The notes under the pieces were generated by a model that saw only the letters and a list, made by a program, of their open reading frames with translations, had not been told where the DNA came from and searched no databases. From contig CAMLDZ010000011.1 in assembly GCA_946478985.1 (NCBI GenBank), positions 1 to 50,103 of the forward strand: 50,103 nt of DNA. The letters run 5' to 3'. Positions 8,439 through 17,157 of this stretch are shown here, piece after piece. A program made the translations under genes and the position numbers. Position 1 is the stretch's first letter, and each line of letters opens with the position of its first letter. The stretch is from an uncultured Solimonas sp. (lineage in GTDB: Bacteria; Pseudomonadota; Gammaproteobacteria; Nevskiales; Nevskiaceae).

Positions 8439-11111
8439 TTATACGGTCCAGGGCGCCGGGCGTTCCGGCTTGATGCCATAGATCTTGATCGCCTGCGCGA
8501 CGCGCTCCAGCGGGATCCGCTTCTGCTCGGCCAGCGCACTGAGGGCCTTGACGACGATCCAGCGGCGGTCGATCTCGAAGAAGTCGCGCAGCGCCGGCCG
8601 GTTGTCCGAGCGGCCGAAGCCGTCGGTGCCGAGCACATGGTAGGCCCCCGGAACATACGCGCGGATCTGCTCGGGCCAGCTGCGCACCCAGTCGCTGGAC
8701 GCGATCACCGGGCCCGTGGCACCACCCAGGCAGCGCTGCACGTAGCTCTGCCGCGGTTCCTCGGTGGGATGCAGCAGATTCCAGCGCTCGGTCTGGCGGC
8801 CATCGCGCGCCAGCTCGGTGAAGCTCGGCACACTCCAGATATCGCTGCTGACGTCCCACTCGGCTTGCAGCAGTTCGGCGGCGGCGATCACCTCGCGCAG
8901 GATGCAGCCGGAGCCGAGCAGCTGCACGTGCGCCTGCGCCGGCTGCTCGGCGCTGCGCAGCTTGTACATGCCCTGGATGATTCCGGACTCGATGCCGGCC
9001 GGCATCGGCGGCTGCGGATAGTTCTCGTTGTAGACCGTGAGGTAGTACCAGACGTCCTGGTTGTCGACGTACATGGCCTTGAGGCCATGCTGGATGATCA
9101 CGGCAAGCTCGTAGGCGAATGCTGGATCGTACGAGCGGCAGTTGGGCACGGTGGCGCTGATCACATGCGAGTGACCGTCCTCGTGCTGCAGGCCCTCGCC
9201 GTTGATCGTGGTGCGCCCGGCGGTGGCGCCGAGCAGGAAGCCGCGCGCACGTGCATCGCCTGCTGCCCAGCACAGATCGCCGATGCGCTGGAAGCCGAAC
9301 ATCGAGTAGAAGATGTAGAACGGCAGCAGCGGCTGGCCGTGATTGGCGTAGGCAGTGCCCGCAGCGATCCAGCTCGACATCGCGCCGGCTTCGGTGATGC
9401 CTTCCTCGAGGATCTGGCCCTTGATGTCCTCGCGGTAGAACGCCAGCTGCTCGGCGTCCTCCGGCTTGTACTTCTGGCCGACGATCGAATAGATGCCGAG
9501 CGAGCGGAACATCGCCTCCATGCCGAAGGTGCGGCCTTCGTCGGGAATGATCGGCACCACCAGCTTGCCGACGTTCTTGTCGCGGCACAGGGTCTGCAGC
9601 AGCTGCACGAAGGCCATGGTCGTGCTGACTTCACGCTCGCCGCTACCGGCGGTGATCTTGTCGAAGGCAGCAAGCTCCGGAATCGGCAGCGAGACTTTCG
9701 GCGCGCGGCGCTGCGGCAAGGGACCGCCGAGCGCGGCGCGACGCTCCTTGAGGTACTGGATCTCCGGCGAGTCCTCGGCCGGCCGGTAGAACGGTGCCTC
9801 GGCGATCTTGTCGTCGGAAATCGGGATGCGGAAGCGATCACGGAAGGCACGCAGCGCTTCCTCGCCCATCTTCTTCTGCTGGTGCGTGATGTTCTGGCCT
9901 TCGCCGGCCTCGCCCATGCCGTAGCCCTTGACGGTCTTGGCGAGGATCACGGTCGGCGATCCCTCGTGCTTCACCGCCGCCGCATAGGCGGCATAGATCT
10001 TGTGCGGATCATGGCCGCCGCGATTGAGCCGGCCGATGTCCTCGTCGCTCATCGTCTCGACCAGGCGGCGCAGCTCCGGGTGCTTGCCGAAGAAGTGCTC
10101 GCGCGTGTACCTGGCGCCCTTGGCCTTGAAGCTCTGGTATTCGCCGTCGACCGTTTCGTTGAAGGCTTCGAGCAGCTTGCCGGAGCGGTCCTGGTTGATC
10201 AGCGGATCCCACAGCGAACCCCACAGCACCTTGATGACGTTCCAGCCGGCGCCGCGGAAGGTGCCTTCCAGCTCCTGGACGATCTTGCCGTTGCCGCGCA
10301 CCGGGCCGTCGAGGCGCTGCAGATTGCAGTTGACGACGAAGATCAGGTTGTCGAGCTTCTCGCGCGCGGCGATGTCGATCGCGCCCAGGCTTTCCGGTTC
10401 ATCCATTTCGCCGTCGCCGCAGAAGCACCAGACGCGGCGTCCGGCGGTCTTGGCCAGGCCGCGGTGCTCCAGATACTTCATCAGCCGCGCCTGGTAGATC
10501 GCCTTGATCGGCCCCAGGCCCATGCTCACCGTCGGGAACTGCCAGAACTCCGGCATCAGCCAGGGATGCGGGTAGCTCGACAGGCCCGGCGCCAGCGCTT
10601 CCATGCGGAAGCGTTTCATCTGTTCCTCGCTCAGGCGGCCTTCGAGAAAGGCGCGCGCATAGATGCCCGGTGTGACATGGCCCTGGATATAAACCAGATC
10701 GGCGCCGTCCGGATGGTCCGCGCCTTTCCAGAAATGGTTGAAGCCGACGTCGTAGAGCGTCGCGCTCGACGCGAAGCTGGCGATATGGCCGCCGATGCCG
10801 GCATGCTCGCGATTGGCGTTGACCACCATCGCCATGGCGTTCCAGCGGATGATCGAGCGGATCCGCCATTCGATCTCGTGATTGCCGGGCGAGCGCTCCT
10901 GCAGATGCGGCGGAATGGTGTTGATGTAGGCCGTGTTGGCCGAGAACGGCAGGAAGGCGCCGTTGCGGCGTGCGCGCTCGACCAGCTGTTCCAGCAGGAA
11001 ATGCGCACGCTCCGGACCTTCGCGGTCGAGCACCGCATCGAGCGCTTCCAGCCATTCGCGGCTTTCGGCCGGATCGACGTCGGCAGGTGCCGCAGGGATC
11101 GGCGAGTTCAT
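8439..11111 (-). CDS. aceE: Pyruvate dehydrogenase E1 component, homodimeric type
   Basis: The 890-residue thiamine-diphosphate enzyme decarboxylates pyruvate and acetylates the E2 lipoyl group. The ATG at 11111 (MNSPIPAAP) was preferred to a TTG two codons upstream because GAGGAG lies 7 bp before it. Landmarks include HFLLEQLVERARRNGAFLPF at the N-terminus, ISPx-like HLQERSPGNHEIEWRIRS, the GDGEMDEPES thiamine-diphosphate motif, FNETVDGEYQSFKAKG, and the C-terminal GTDGFGRSDNRPALRDFFEID. Length and motifs match E. coli AceE (887 residues). It is the first gene of aceE-aceF and faces a LysR gene across a 121-bp promoter region with a palindrome. Confidence 0.97.
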   Translation of the reverse strand: MNSPIPAAPADVDPAESREWLEALDAVLDREGPERAHFLLEQLVERARRNGAFLPFSANTAYINTIPPHLQERSPGNHEIEWRIRSIIRWNAMAMVVNANREHAGIGGHIASFASSATLYDVGFNHFWKGADHPDGADLVYIQGHVTPGIYARAFLEGRLSEEQMKRFRMEALAPGLSSYPHPWLMPEFWQFPTVSMGLGPIKAIYQARLMKYLEHRGLAKTAGRRVWCFCGDGEMDEPESLGAIDIAAREKLDNLIFVVNCNLQRLDGPVRGNGKIVQELEGTFRGAGWNVIKVLWGSLWDPLINQDRSGKLLEAFNETVDGEYQSFKAKGARYTREHFFGKHPELRRLVETMSDEDIGRLNRGGHDPHKIYAAYAAAVKHEGSPTVILAKTVKGYGMGEAGEGQNITHQQKKMGEEALRAFRDRFRIPISDDKIAEAPFYRPAEDSPEIQYLKERRAALGGPLPQRRAPKVSLPIPELAAFDKITAGSGEREVSTTMAFVQLLQTLCRDKNVGKLVVPIIPDEGRTFGMEAMFRSLGIYSIVGQKYKPEDAEQLAFYREDIKGQILEEGITEAGAMSSWIAAGTAYANHGQPLLPFYIFYSMFGFQRIGDLCWAAGDARARGFLLGATAGRTTINGEGLQHEDGHSHVISATVPNCRSYDPAFAYELAVIIQHGLKAMYVDNQDVWYYLTVYNENYPQPPMPAGIESGIIQGMYKLRSAEQPAQAHVQLLGSGCILREVIAAAELLQAEWDVSSDIWSVPSFTELARDGRQTERWNLLHPTEEPRQSYVQRCLGGATGPVIASSDWVRSWPEQIRAYVPGAYHVLGTDGFGRSDNRPALRDFFEIDRRWIVVKALSALAEQKRIPLERVAQAIKIYGIKPERPAPWTV

Positions 11112-11184
11112 CAGCAACTCCTCGAATGCTTTGGAAGATTACGGCCGGCCAATGTAGACCGCGCTTCGCGTATACGTCCAATAT

Positions 11185-11204
11185 ATGAATCAGAGCTGAT
11201 TCAT
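11185..11204. promoter_or_regulatory. Palindromic operator candidate between aceE and lysR-type gene
   Basis: The arms ATGAATCAG and CTGATTCAT are a perfect 9-bp inverted repeat with a 2-bp centre. The site is midway between the divergent starts of aceE (11111) and the LysR-family gene (11233). LysR regulators usually bind dyads in such shared regions and control both genes. On the minus strand a weak promoter (TTGGAC, 17 bp, TCTACA) lies just downstream of the palindrome, so a bound activator would sit at or above the -35 of aceE. Regulator identity and target are inferred. Confidence 0.6.
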
Positions 11205-11232
11205 ACTTTCTGCATATCGCAGACGAGCCCTT

Positions 11233-12141
11233 ATGGAACTGCGCCATCTGCGCTACTTCGTCGCCATTGCCGATGCCGGCCACGTTACCCGTGCCGCCGC
11301 CGCGCTGGGTATCGGCCAGCCGCCGCTGTCCCAGCAGATCCAGGCGCTGGAACGCGAACTGGGGCTGGCGCTGTTCGAGCGCCTGCCGCGGGGCGTGCGC
11401 CTGACCGAGGCCGGCCGGGCATTCGCGGAGGATGCGCGGCGCATCCTGCGCGAGGTCGAGCAGGCCGGCGAGCGAGCCCGCCGCGTCGCCCGCGGCGAGG
11501 TCGGGCGTATCCGTGTCGGCATGATCAACTCGGCGCCGTTCCATCCGCTGATTCCGCGGCTGATCCGCGAATTCCGCCGCCGCTACCCGAACGTGGCGCT
11601 GACGCTGGAGGAACACCCGACGCCGGTACTGGCGCAGGCCCTGCGCGACGAGACCATCGACGTCGCCTTCGTGCGGCCGCTGCTCGGCGACGATCGCGGT
11701 CTGGCCGCCGAGACGGTGCTCGACGAGGATCTGGTGGTGGCCTTGCCGGCCGGCCATGCGCTGGCGCAGCGCGCCCGCCTGCCCTTGCTGGCGCTGTCGA
11801 TCGAGCCCTTCGTGCTGTTCTCGCGCACCAATGGCGCCGGCCTGCACGAGGCCATCACCGGTGCCTGCCGCGCCGCGGGCTTTTCGCCACGCGTCGTCCA
11901 GGAAGCGTTTCAGGTCACCTCGATCGTCAACCTGGTTGCCGCCGGGCTGGGCGTGTCGATCGTGCCGGCGTCGATGCGGCTGATGCAGGCCGAGGGCGTC
12001 AGCTTCGTATCCTTGCAGCGACCGGTGCCGAAGGCGCGCCTGAGCCTGATCTACCGCCGCGCCGACGAGGCCGCGCCGCAGGTGCGCCGGCTGCGCGAGC
12101 TGGTGCAGGAGATGTCGCGCGCCGCGCGCGCCATCGGTTAA
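11233..12141 (+). CDS. LysR-family transcriptional regulator
   Basis: The 302-residue protein starts with the LysR winged-helix domain (MELRHLRYFVAIADAGHVTRAAAALGIGQPPLSQQIQALERELG) and continues with a two-lobe effector domain (from about residue 90: GRIRVGMINSAPFHPLIPRLIREFRRRYP). The C-terminal VAAGLGVSIVPASM is typical of the BenM/CatM-like branch. It is divergent from aceE and 48 bp upstream of an acetyl-CoA hydrolase/transferase-family gene, so it may sense an acyl-CoA related or aromatic-acid metabolite and control either neighbour. The coinducer is not predictable from sequence. The 20-bp palindrome upstream is the best candidate for its binding site. Confidence 0.92.
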   Translation: MELRHLRYFVAIADAGHVTRAAAALGIGQPPLSQQIQALERELGLALFERLPRGVRLTEAGRAFAEDARRILREVEQAGERARRVARGEVGRIRVGMINSAPFHPLIPRLIREFRRRYPNVALTLEEHPTPVLAQALRDETIDVAFVRPLLGDDRGLAAETVLDEDLVVALPAGHALAQRARLPLLALSIEPFVLFSRTNGAGLHEAITGACRAAGFSPRVVQEAFQVTSIVNLVAAGLGVSIVPASMRLMQAEGVSFVSLQRPVPKARLSLIYRRADEAAPQVRRLRELVQEMSRAARAIG

Positions 12142-12189
12142 GGCAGGCCTGGCCATACTGCGGCTCCGCCCTGCCCACGGGAGCGTCCG

Positions 12190-14370
12190 ATGTCCCGCCA
12201 GACGCATGTCGTCGATGATGTCGAAGCCGCCGTCGATCACATCCTGGCGCACGTCGGCCGCCATGTCGTGCTCGGCATTCCGCTCGGCCTCGGCAAGCCT
12301 GTGGAGCTGTGCAACGCGCTGTACCGGCGCGCCTGCCGCGAGCCCAGCCTGCGGCTGAGCATACTCACCGCGCTGTCGCTGGCGCCGCCGGCGCCGCAGA
12401 ACGCGCTGGAGCGCGCCTTCATCGAGCCGTTCGCGGCGCGGGTGTTTGCCGGCGTGCCGCAGCTGGACTACGTCGCGGCGCAGCGTGAGGGCCGGCTGCC
12501 GGCCAATGTCGAGATCTGCGAGTTCTTCTTCCAGACCGGCGCCATGCTCGGCAACGCCCGGGCGCAGCGGCACTACATCAGCAGCAACTACACGCACGCC
12601 GCGCGCGATGTGGTCAATCGCGGCTGCAACGTGGTGGCGCAGATGATTGCGCGGCGCGACGAAGCCGACGGCGCGCACTACAGCCTTTCATGCAATCCGG
12701 ACACCGGGCCCGAAGTGATACGCCTGCTGCAGGCCAGCGGCCGCCCGCATCTGGTCGTGGGCCTGGTCAATCCCTCGCTGCCGTTCTTCGCGCACGACGC
12801 TGAGCGCCGCGCCAGCGACTTCGACCTGCTGATCGAATCACCGCGCTTTGATACGCCGCTGTTCTCGGTACCGAACATGCCGGTCGGCGATGCCGACTAT
12901 GCGATCGGCCTGTATGCCAGCACGCTGGTCCGCGACGGCGGCAGCCTGCAGCTCGGCATCGGCAGCCTCGGCGACGCGATCGCCTATGCCCTGCTGCAGC
13001 GCGACCGCGACAACGCGCGTTATCGCTCGATCGTCGATGCCTTCGGCGTGCCTGAGCGCAACGCCGCACTGCTCGACGACATCGGCGGGCTCGGCCCCTT
13101 TGACGAAGGTTTGTATGCCGCCACCGAGATGTTCGTCGGCGGCCTCTGGCAGCTGCTGCGCGCCGGCATCCTGCGCCGCCGCGTCTACGACTTCTGGGCG
13201 CTGCAGCAGGCGCTCAATGACGGCCGCTGCGATCCGCAGCGGCTCGACGCCGGCGTGCTCGACTACTTCGACGAGATCGGCGTGCGGGTGCTGCGCACGC
13301 AGGATTTCGAGATCCTGCAGCGGCACGGCTTCTTCAGGGCGGATGCGCGCTACGAGCACGGACACATCGTTGCGGCCGACGGACGCCGCGTGATCGCCAA
13401 TCTCGGCGATCCGCAGGCGCGTGCGCTGATCGCCGATGCCTGTCTGGGTGAGCAGCTGTGCAAGGGTATCGTTCTGCATGGCGGCTTCTTCCTCGGCTCG
13501 CGCGCGCTGTATCAGGGTCTGCGCGAACTCGACGAAGCACAGCGTGCCGCCATCTGCATGACGGGTGTCGACAAGATCAACCAGCTCGATCGCAATCCGC
13601 GCCTCTACCGCCTGCAGCGCCGCCACGCGCGCTTCATCAACACCGGCATGATGGTGACGCTGAGCGGCAATTTCGTTTCCGACGGCCTCGATGACGGCCG
13701 CGTGGTATCCGGCGTCGGCGGCCAGTACAACTTCGTCGCGCAGGCGCAGCAGCTGGCCGATGGTCGCTCGATCCTGCTGCTGCGCGCGATACGCGACGGT
13801 GCGCGCGGCCGGCCGCAGAGCAATGTACTGTTCAACTACGGCCACACGACGATTCCGCGGCATCTGCGCGATATCGTCATCAGCGAGTACGGCATCGCCG
13901 ATCTGCGCTCCAGGACCGACAGCGAGGTTGCCAAGGCACTGATTGGCATCAGCGACGCACGCTTCCAGCCGCAGTTGCTGGCACAGGCGCAGGCGGCAGG
14001 GCTGATCGAGGCGGGCTGGCAGATTCCGCCGCACTGTCGCGACAACACGCCGGAGGCGGTGAGCGCGCGGCTGCAGGCGTATCGCCGGCCGGGTTCCGGG
14101 GGCGATCAGGCGCTGTTTCCCTTGCTGCCGTTCGATTCCGATTTCGTAGCAGACGAGGAAGCGCTGCTGCCCGTGCTGGCGCGCGTGCGCCGGCGCGCTG
14201 CCGCAACGCCGAAGGCCATGCTGCTATGGCAATGGCTGCGGTTCGGAGCCGGCGCGATCGCTGAACACGAGTCTGCCGCCCTGAGTCGGCTGCGACTCGA
14301 TCGACCGCGAGGCTTGCAGGGGCGCGTCGCGCGGATGCTGGTCCTGCAGGAACTGCGCGCTGCTACTTGA
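12190..14370 (+). CDS. Acetyl-CoA hydrolase/transferase-family protein, long form
   Basis: The 726-residue protein is longer than classical acetyl-CoA hydrolases or succinyl-CoA:acetate CoA-transferases (about 500 residues). Its C-terminal region carries the family core: GVGGQYNFVAQAQQLADGRS, NVLFNYGHTTIPRHLRDIVISEYGIADLRSRTDSE, which is the acetyl-CoA hydrolase C-terminal domain. The N-terminal half contains the CoA-transferase lobe (HVVLGIPLGLGKPVELCNALY) and an inserted segment including DFWALQQALNDGRCDPQRLDAGVLDYFDEIG. The enzyme probably moves CoA between acetyl-CoA and another carboxylate, or hydrolyses acetyl-CoA. Being near PDH and behind a LysR gene supports a role in acetyl-CoA balance. 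Exact reaction unassigned. Confidence 0.85.
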   Translation: MSRQTHVVDDVEAAVDHILAHVGRHVVLGIPLGLGKPVELCNALYRRACREPSLRLSILTALSLAPPAPQNALERAFIEPFAARVFAGVPQLDYVAAQREGRLPANVEICEFFFQTGAMLGNARAQRHYISSNYTHAARDVVNRGCNVVAQMIARRDEADGAHYSLSCNPDTGPEVIRLLQASGRPHLVVGLVNPSLPFFAHDAERRASDFDLLIESPRFDTPLFSVPNMPVGDADYAIGLYASTLVRDGGSLQLGIGSLGDAIAYALLQRDRDNARYRSIVDAFGVPERNAALLDDIGGLGPFDEGLYAATEMFVGGLWQLLRAGILRRRVYDFWALQQALNDGRCDPQRLDAGVLDYFDEIGVRVLRTQDFEILQRHGFFRADARYEHGHIVAADGRRVIANLGDPQARALIADACLGEQLCKGIVLHGGFFLGSRALYQGLRELDEAQRAAICMTGVDKINQLDRNPRLYRLQRRHARFINTGMMVTLSGNFVSDGLDDGRVVSGVGGQYNFVAQAQQLADGRSILLLRAIRDGARGRPQSNVLFNYGHTTIPRHLRDIVISEYGIADLRSRTDSEVAKALIGISDARFQPQLLAQAQAAGLIEAGWQIPPHCRDNTPEAVSARLQAYRRPGSGGDQALFPLLPFDSDFVADEEALLPVLARVRRRAAATPKAMLLWQWLRFGAGAIAEHESAALSRLRLDRPRGLQGRVARMLVLQELRAAT

Positions 14371-14893
14371 ACGGTAGCGGCACTTCCTGGGGATCGTAGC
14401 CCTTGCCGCGCAGCCAGTCGCGCAGCGCATAGCCGGTGGCTGCCGGCCAGAAGCGCGCCTGCTCGCAGGCGACGTGCTTGTACTCGGCCAGTTCCTCGTT
14501 GAGCCGCACGCTGCCCTGGGCTGGCACGTGGTAGGCGATGATGAGCTGGTTCATGCGCTCGAAGCTGTAATGGCCGATGAAGCTGGCGCCCTGTGGCGTC
14601 AGGCCGAGCTCTTCCTCGACTTCACGCTGCACGGCCTCGTGCGGCAGCTCGTTCTTCTCCAGAAAGCCGGTGACCAGCGCGAAGAAGCCTGGCGGCCAGG
14701 CGACATTGCGCGCCAGCAGCACGCGGCCCTCATGCTCGACCACGGCAGCGACCACCGGCGTGGGATTGTCCCACCAGATATAGCCGCAGGCCTGGGTGTC
14801 GCAGACACGGCGGTTGAAGCCGCCTTCGATGCGATCCTGTAGCGGCGCGGCGCAGCGCGGACAGAACTTGAATTCGTTGCTGGCTGGGCTCAT
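14363..14893 (-). CDS. Nudix hydrolase with N-terminal zinc ribbon
   Basis: The 176-residue protein has an N-terminal zinc-ribbon (KFCPRCAAPL and VCDTQACGYIWWDN) followed by a Nudix domain. The Nudix box GFLEKNELPHEAVQREVEEELGL fits GX5EX7REUXEEXGU, so metal-dependent pyrophosphate hydrolysis is expected. The zinc ribbon plus Nudix order recalls NudC NADH pyrophosphatases, but the NudC-specific downstream SQPWPFPxS motif is absent, so a nucleotide-sugar, NAD-related or dinucleotide substrate remains open. The 3' end overlaps the end of the convergent CoA-transferase gene by 8 bp. The start overlaps the stop of the upstream hotdog gene by 4 bp (ATGA), which points to a two-gene operon. Confidence 0.88.
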   Translation of the reverse strand: MSPASNEFKFCPRCAAPLQDRIEGGFNRRVCDTQACGYIWWDNPTPVVAAVVEHEGRVLLARNVAWPPGFFALVTGFLEKNELPHEAVQREVEEELGLTPQGASFIGHYSFERMNQLIIAYHVPAQGSVRLNEELAEYKHVACEQARFWPAATGYALRDWLRGKGYDPQEVPLPFK

Positions 14894-15339
14894 CGCTGCT
14901 GACTCGGGAGCTGGGCGGCATAGACCGCGCGGGCGTGAAGGACCTGGCGATCATCGCATGACAGGCGGATCGCCAGATCGAGGCGGGCACGGCCGCGCTT
15001 CTGCAGGGTTTGTAGGAAGTCCGGCCATTGTTCCGGCAATTCGCTCTCGGCGCTGAATTCGGCGGCAGCGGGCGCGCGGTAGTCGGCGTCGAAGTGCTGG
15101 ATCACCAGCGAAGCCGGCAGGCCTGCACGCTGCAGCGCGTCGTACAGCAAGGTCCAGCCGCTGACGATAGCCAGCGTCGCCAGGCTGCCACCGAACACCG
15201 TGCCATGCGGGTTGCGGTTGGCGGCCAGCGGCGCGGCGATGCGGATGCGCTGGCCGTCGGCATGCGTGACCTGCAGCTGCATCGCCGCTGCGAGCGGAAT
15301 GTGTTCGTGGAGGTAGCGGTTGAGGGCGGCGGCATCCAT
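14890..15339 (-). CDS. YiiD C-terminal-like hotdog thioesterase domain protein
   Basis: The 149-residue product starts at the ATG at 15339 (MDAAALNRYLHEHIPLAAAMQLQV); an in-frame TTG at 15402 would add a basic, low-complexity stretch with no domain support. The segment NRNPHGTVFGGSLATLAIVSGWTLLYDAL has the hotdog N-x-x-GT-x-FGG helix, and the overall length and order match the putative thioesterase domain (YiiD C-terminal) family. Acyl-CoA or acyl-carrier substrates are likely but unknown. It is translationally coupled to the Nudix gene downstream. The ribosome site before the chosen ATG is weak. Confidence 0.8.
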   Translation of the reverse strand: MDAAALNRYLHEHIPLAAAMQLQVTHADGQRIRIAAPLAANRNPHGTVFGGSLATLAIVSGWTLLYDALQRAGLPASLVIQHFDADYRAPAAAEFSAESELPEQWPDFLQTLQKRGRARLDLAIRLSCDDRQVLHARAVYAAQLPSQQR

Positions 15340-15461
15340 GACAGTGGTTCGTCGAGCGCGGTTCGGGCGCCGATGATCGCGATTCGCCGCGCTTCGCGGC
15401 AAGATGTCGCCCCCAGAAGACGCCGGCGCGACCAGCAGCCGGGCCCAGGAGAGAGCAAGGC

Positions 15462-15935
15462 ATGCGACACATCGGCGCCAGAATCAGCATCATCGTCGCT
15501 GCCGGCCTCGCCATGGCGTACTACCGCTGGGGCGACGACAAGGTGCAGGCGCCGGAGCTTGGCGTGATCGCGCCGTTGCCGCCGTCCGAAGCCAAGCGCG
15601 AGATTCACGCCCGCGAGTTCGTGCAGTTCACCAAGGGCGGCTTTGCCTGCATCAAGAAGCAGGACCTGGTGACACTGCTGCAGCTGACCCAGGACGAAAA
15701 GGTCGACAAGGCCAAGGCCATGGTGGCTCAGGACGGCAATTCCGATGCGCCCTGTGCCTGGCTGTCACCACAGCGGCGTTATCACGTGCTGTCGACGTCC
15801 TATGGCGATACCTCGGACAAGCTGGGCCTGCTCGAAGTGGCGGCCGAAGGTGTGCAGACGCAGCGCGGCGCCTGGGCATTGTCCGTGGGCGCGGTGCCCG
15901 TTGCGGCAGCGGACGCGACACCGGCGACGCCCTGA
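15462..15935 (+). CDS. Small exported or membrane-anchored protein, unknown function
   Basis: The 157-residue protein begins after GGAGAGAGCAAGG, a good ribosome site. Residues 1-20 (MRHIGARISIIVAAGLAMAYY) form a short hydrophobic anchor or signal. The body has two cysteines (FACIKK, APCAWLS) that could pair in the periplasm, and an Ala/Pro/Thr-rich tail (VPVAAADATPATP). I do not recognise the family. It is the last chromosomal gene before the island: the proposed left attachment site begins 6 bp after its stop, so its downstream context was replaced by the insertion. Confidence 0.65.
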   Translation: MRHIGARISIIVAAGLAMAYYRWGDDKVQAPELGVIAPLPPSEAKREIHAREFVQFTKGGFACIKKQDLVTLLQLTQDEKVDKAKAMVAQDGNSDAPCAWLSPQRRYHVLSTSYGDTSDKLGLLEVAAEGVQTQRGAWALSVGAVPVAAADATPATP

Positions 15936-15940
15936 GCGGA

Positions 15941-15958
15941 CCGCCTATCGATACAGAA
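15941..15958 (-). repeat. Candidate left attachment repeat (mnmE-end-like)
   Basis: Read on the minus strand this site is TTCTGTATCGATAGGCGG. It matches the last 18 bases of the local mnmE (TTCTGCATCGGAAAGTAG) at 12 of 18 positions, with 9 of the first 10 identical. The part TTCTGTATCG is also what I remember from the SGI1 attachment site in enteric trmE. The second half has diverged, so it no longer encodes GK-stop. An alternative core pair (TTCCAATAAA at 15984 and 26303) is described separately. Confidence 0.45.
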
Positions 15959-16016
15959 GCTAGAAAACCGCGTAACTCATTGTTTCCAATAAACCATGAT
16001 TGGTTGCGTGGCTGGT

Positions 16017-16041
16017 ATGGGCACACATCTGGGCACATTTG
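16017..16041 (+). repeat. Left-end arm-type repeat pair (two TGGGCACA)
   Basis: Two copies of TGGGCACA (16018-16025 and 16030-16037) are spaced 12 bp apart. The whole 25-bp segment, ending TCTGGGCACATTTG, recurs at 26234-26258 with two mismatches, in the same orientation. Directly repeated short motifs spaced by about one helical turn next to attachment sites are typical arm-type binding sites for tyrosine integrases. Confidence 0.7.
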
Positions 16042-16062
16042 CGAAAAATCGTGGTGCGACGA

Positions 16063-17151
16063 TCAGCCGGGCAAGCCTCCGATCATCCGCATCAGTTCTG
16101 CTTTGCTGAAGCGGCGGTCGTCAGCGGCTGCGCCCGCTAAGCTGCGAATGATCTCTGCCTGCCGGCTTCGGGCAACGGTGCCGTAGCTGTAGAAGGTCGT
16201 CAGCACCCCCTCGTGTCCCAAGTTCTGGCTCCACGCCTTGAACTCCTCGGGCGACTTGCAGCGTTCCTGCCCAAGCGCGACAAGCGTGTGCCGCAGACTG
16301 TGCGGGTTGTAGTACGGCAGGCCCGCCGCCGCGAACGCGGCGCGGAAGACCTTGCGGATCGGCGAGGCATCGCGCCAGTGCTGTCGCTCCAAGCCCACCG
16401 GCGCGAAGCGCGCGTCTTCGCCCACGGCGACCGCCGTACGGGGGAACAGCGGATCGTCTGCACCCCACAACTTTACGGTGCGCAGGTAATCCACCCAGTC
16501 CGCCACGATCTGGCGAATATCGTCGCCGACCGGGAAGAAGTCGGTTGTGAAGGTCTTGCTGAACTTCGTCTTCACGTCGCGCGCGTCCTGATGCACACAG
16601 CCCGCCGCAAGGTCCACATGCTTGAGCCTCAGTGACGCTACGGCGCTGTCGCGCGCACCGGTCAGCAGCACGAAGGCGACCAACGCGCGATTGCGCATCT
16701 GAAGGTCATCGCCAGCCGGCATCTGCCGGATGACGTGCAGCACCTGCTCCAAGGTCGGCACCGGACGCTGGCGCCGCGTGGTGGCGATGCGCGCATCCTT
16801 CTCGGGCAAGTTGAAGTATTCGGCGTCGGAGTAGTTGACGCTGGACTTGTAGCCGGGCTGCCCGGCCAGCCACTGGAAGAAGCGCTTGAGGTGCGACAGG
16901 GCGGCGTACTGCGTCGCCTTGCTCAGCTTCTCCCCGGTCGCTTGGCTATCCTGATCGGCAAGGTGACGCTTAAACGCGGTCGCCTGCTGATGGTGAAACG
17001 CCTTGAAGTCGCGGTGCCGGGTGTATTGCTCGAACCGCGCCAGCGCCGCGGCCACGGCATCCACGCTGGCTTCGCTCTGCTGCTTGGCCTCGCGCAGAAA
17101 CGTCAGGTACTGGCGCTTGATCCGCTCGTTTTTCTGGTTGTACTGGGTCAT
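16063..17151 (-). CDS. Tyrosine-type recombinase/integrase (left-end module)
   Basis: The 362-residue protein has an N-terminal SAM-like core-binding domain (about residues 10-100) and a C-terminal catalytic domain. The catalytic set is visible: Arg167 in LLTGARDSAVASLRL, a lysine near 194-196, His284 and Arg287 in NPHSLRHTL, His313 in LGHEGVLTTFYSYG, and Tyr321 or Tyr323 as nucleophile. Its start is preceded by GGAGT, which overlaps the end of the HTH/zinc gene (spacing of 6 bp between genes), so the two are probably coupled. It is the last gene of the island on the left side, reading toward the boundary. It differs from the P4-type integrase at the other end and could act on another site or as a relic of an earlier element. 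Confidence 0.9.
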   Translation of the reverse strand: MTQYNQKNERIKRQYLTFLREAKQQSEASVDAVAAALARFEQYTRHRDFKAFHHQQATAFKRHLADQDSQATGEKLSKATQYAALSHLKRFFQWLAGQPGYKSSVNYSDAEYFNLPEKDARIATTRRQRPVPTLEQVLHVIRQMPAGDDLQMRNRALVAFVLLTGARDSAVASLRLKHVDLAAGCVHQDARDVKTKFSKTFTTDFFPVGDDIRQIVADWVDYLRTVKLWGADDPLFPRTAVAVGEDARFAPVGLERQHWRDASPIRKVFRAAFAAAGLPYYNPHSLRHTLVALGQERCKSPEEFKAWSQNLGHEGVLTTFYSYGTVARSRQAEIIRSLAGAAADDRRFSKAELMRMIGGLPG

Positions 17152-17157
17152 CTCGAT

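Noticed and set aside
12142..12189. GGCAGG...CCTGCC inverted repeat as a terminator after the LysR gene
   Set aside because: The arms are short, widely spaced and not followed by Ts.
6804..12218. Open frame of about 1800 codons antisense to aceF and aceE
   Set aside because: It is a by-product of GC-rich codon use opposite strongly supported aceE and aceF; its translation is low-complexity with no domain.
15936..16062. A tRNA or tmRNA gene as integration target, usual for P4-type integrases
   Set aside because: No cloverleaf or tRNA 3' end is seen at either island end; the mnmE end fits better.
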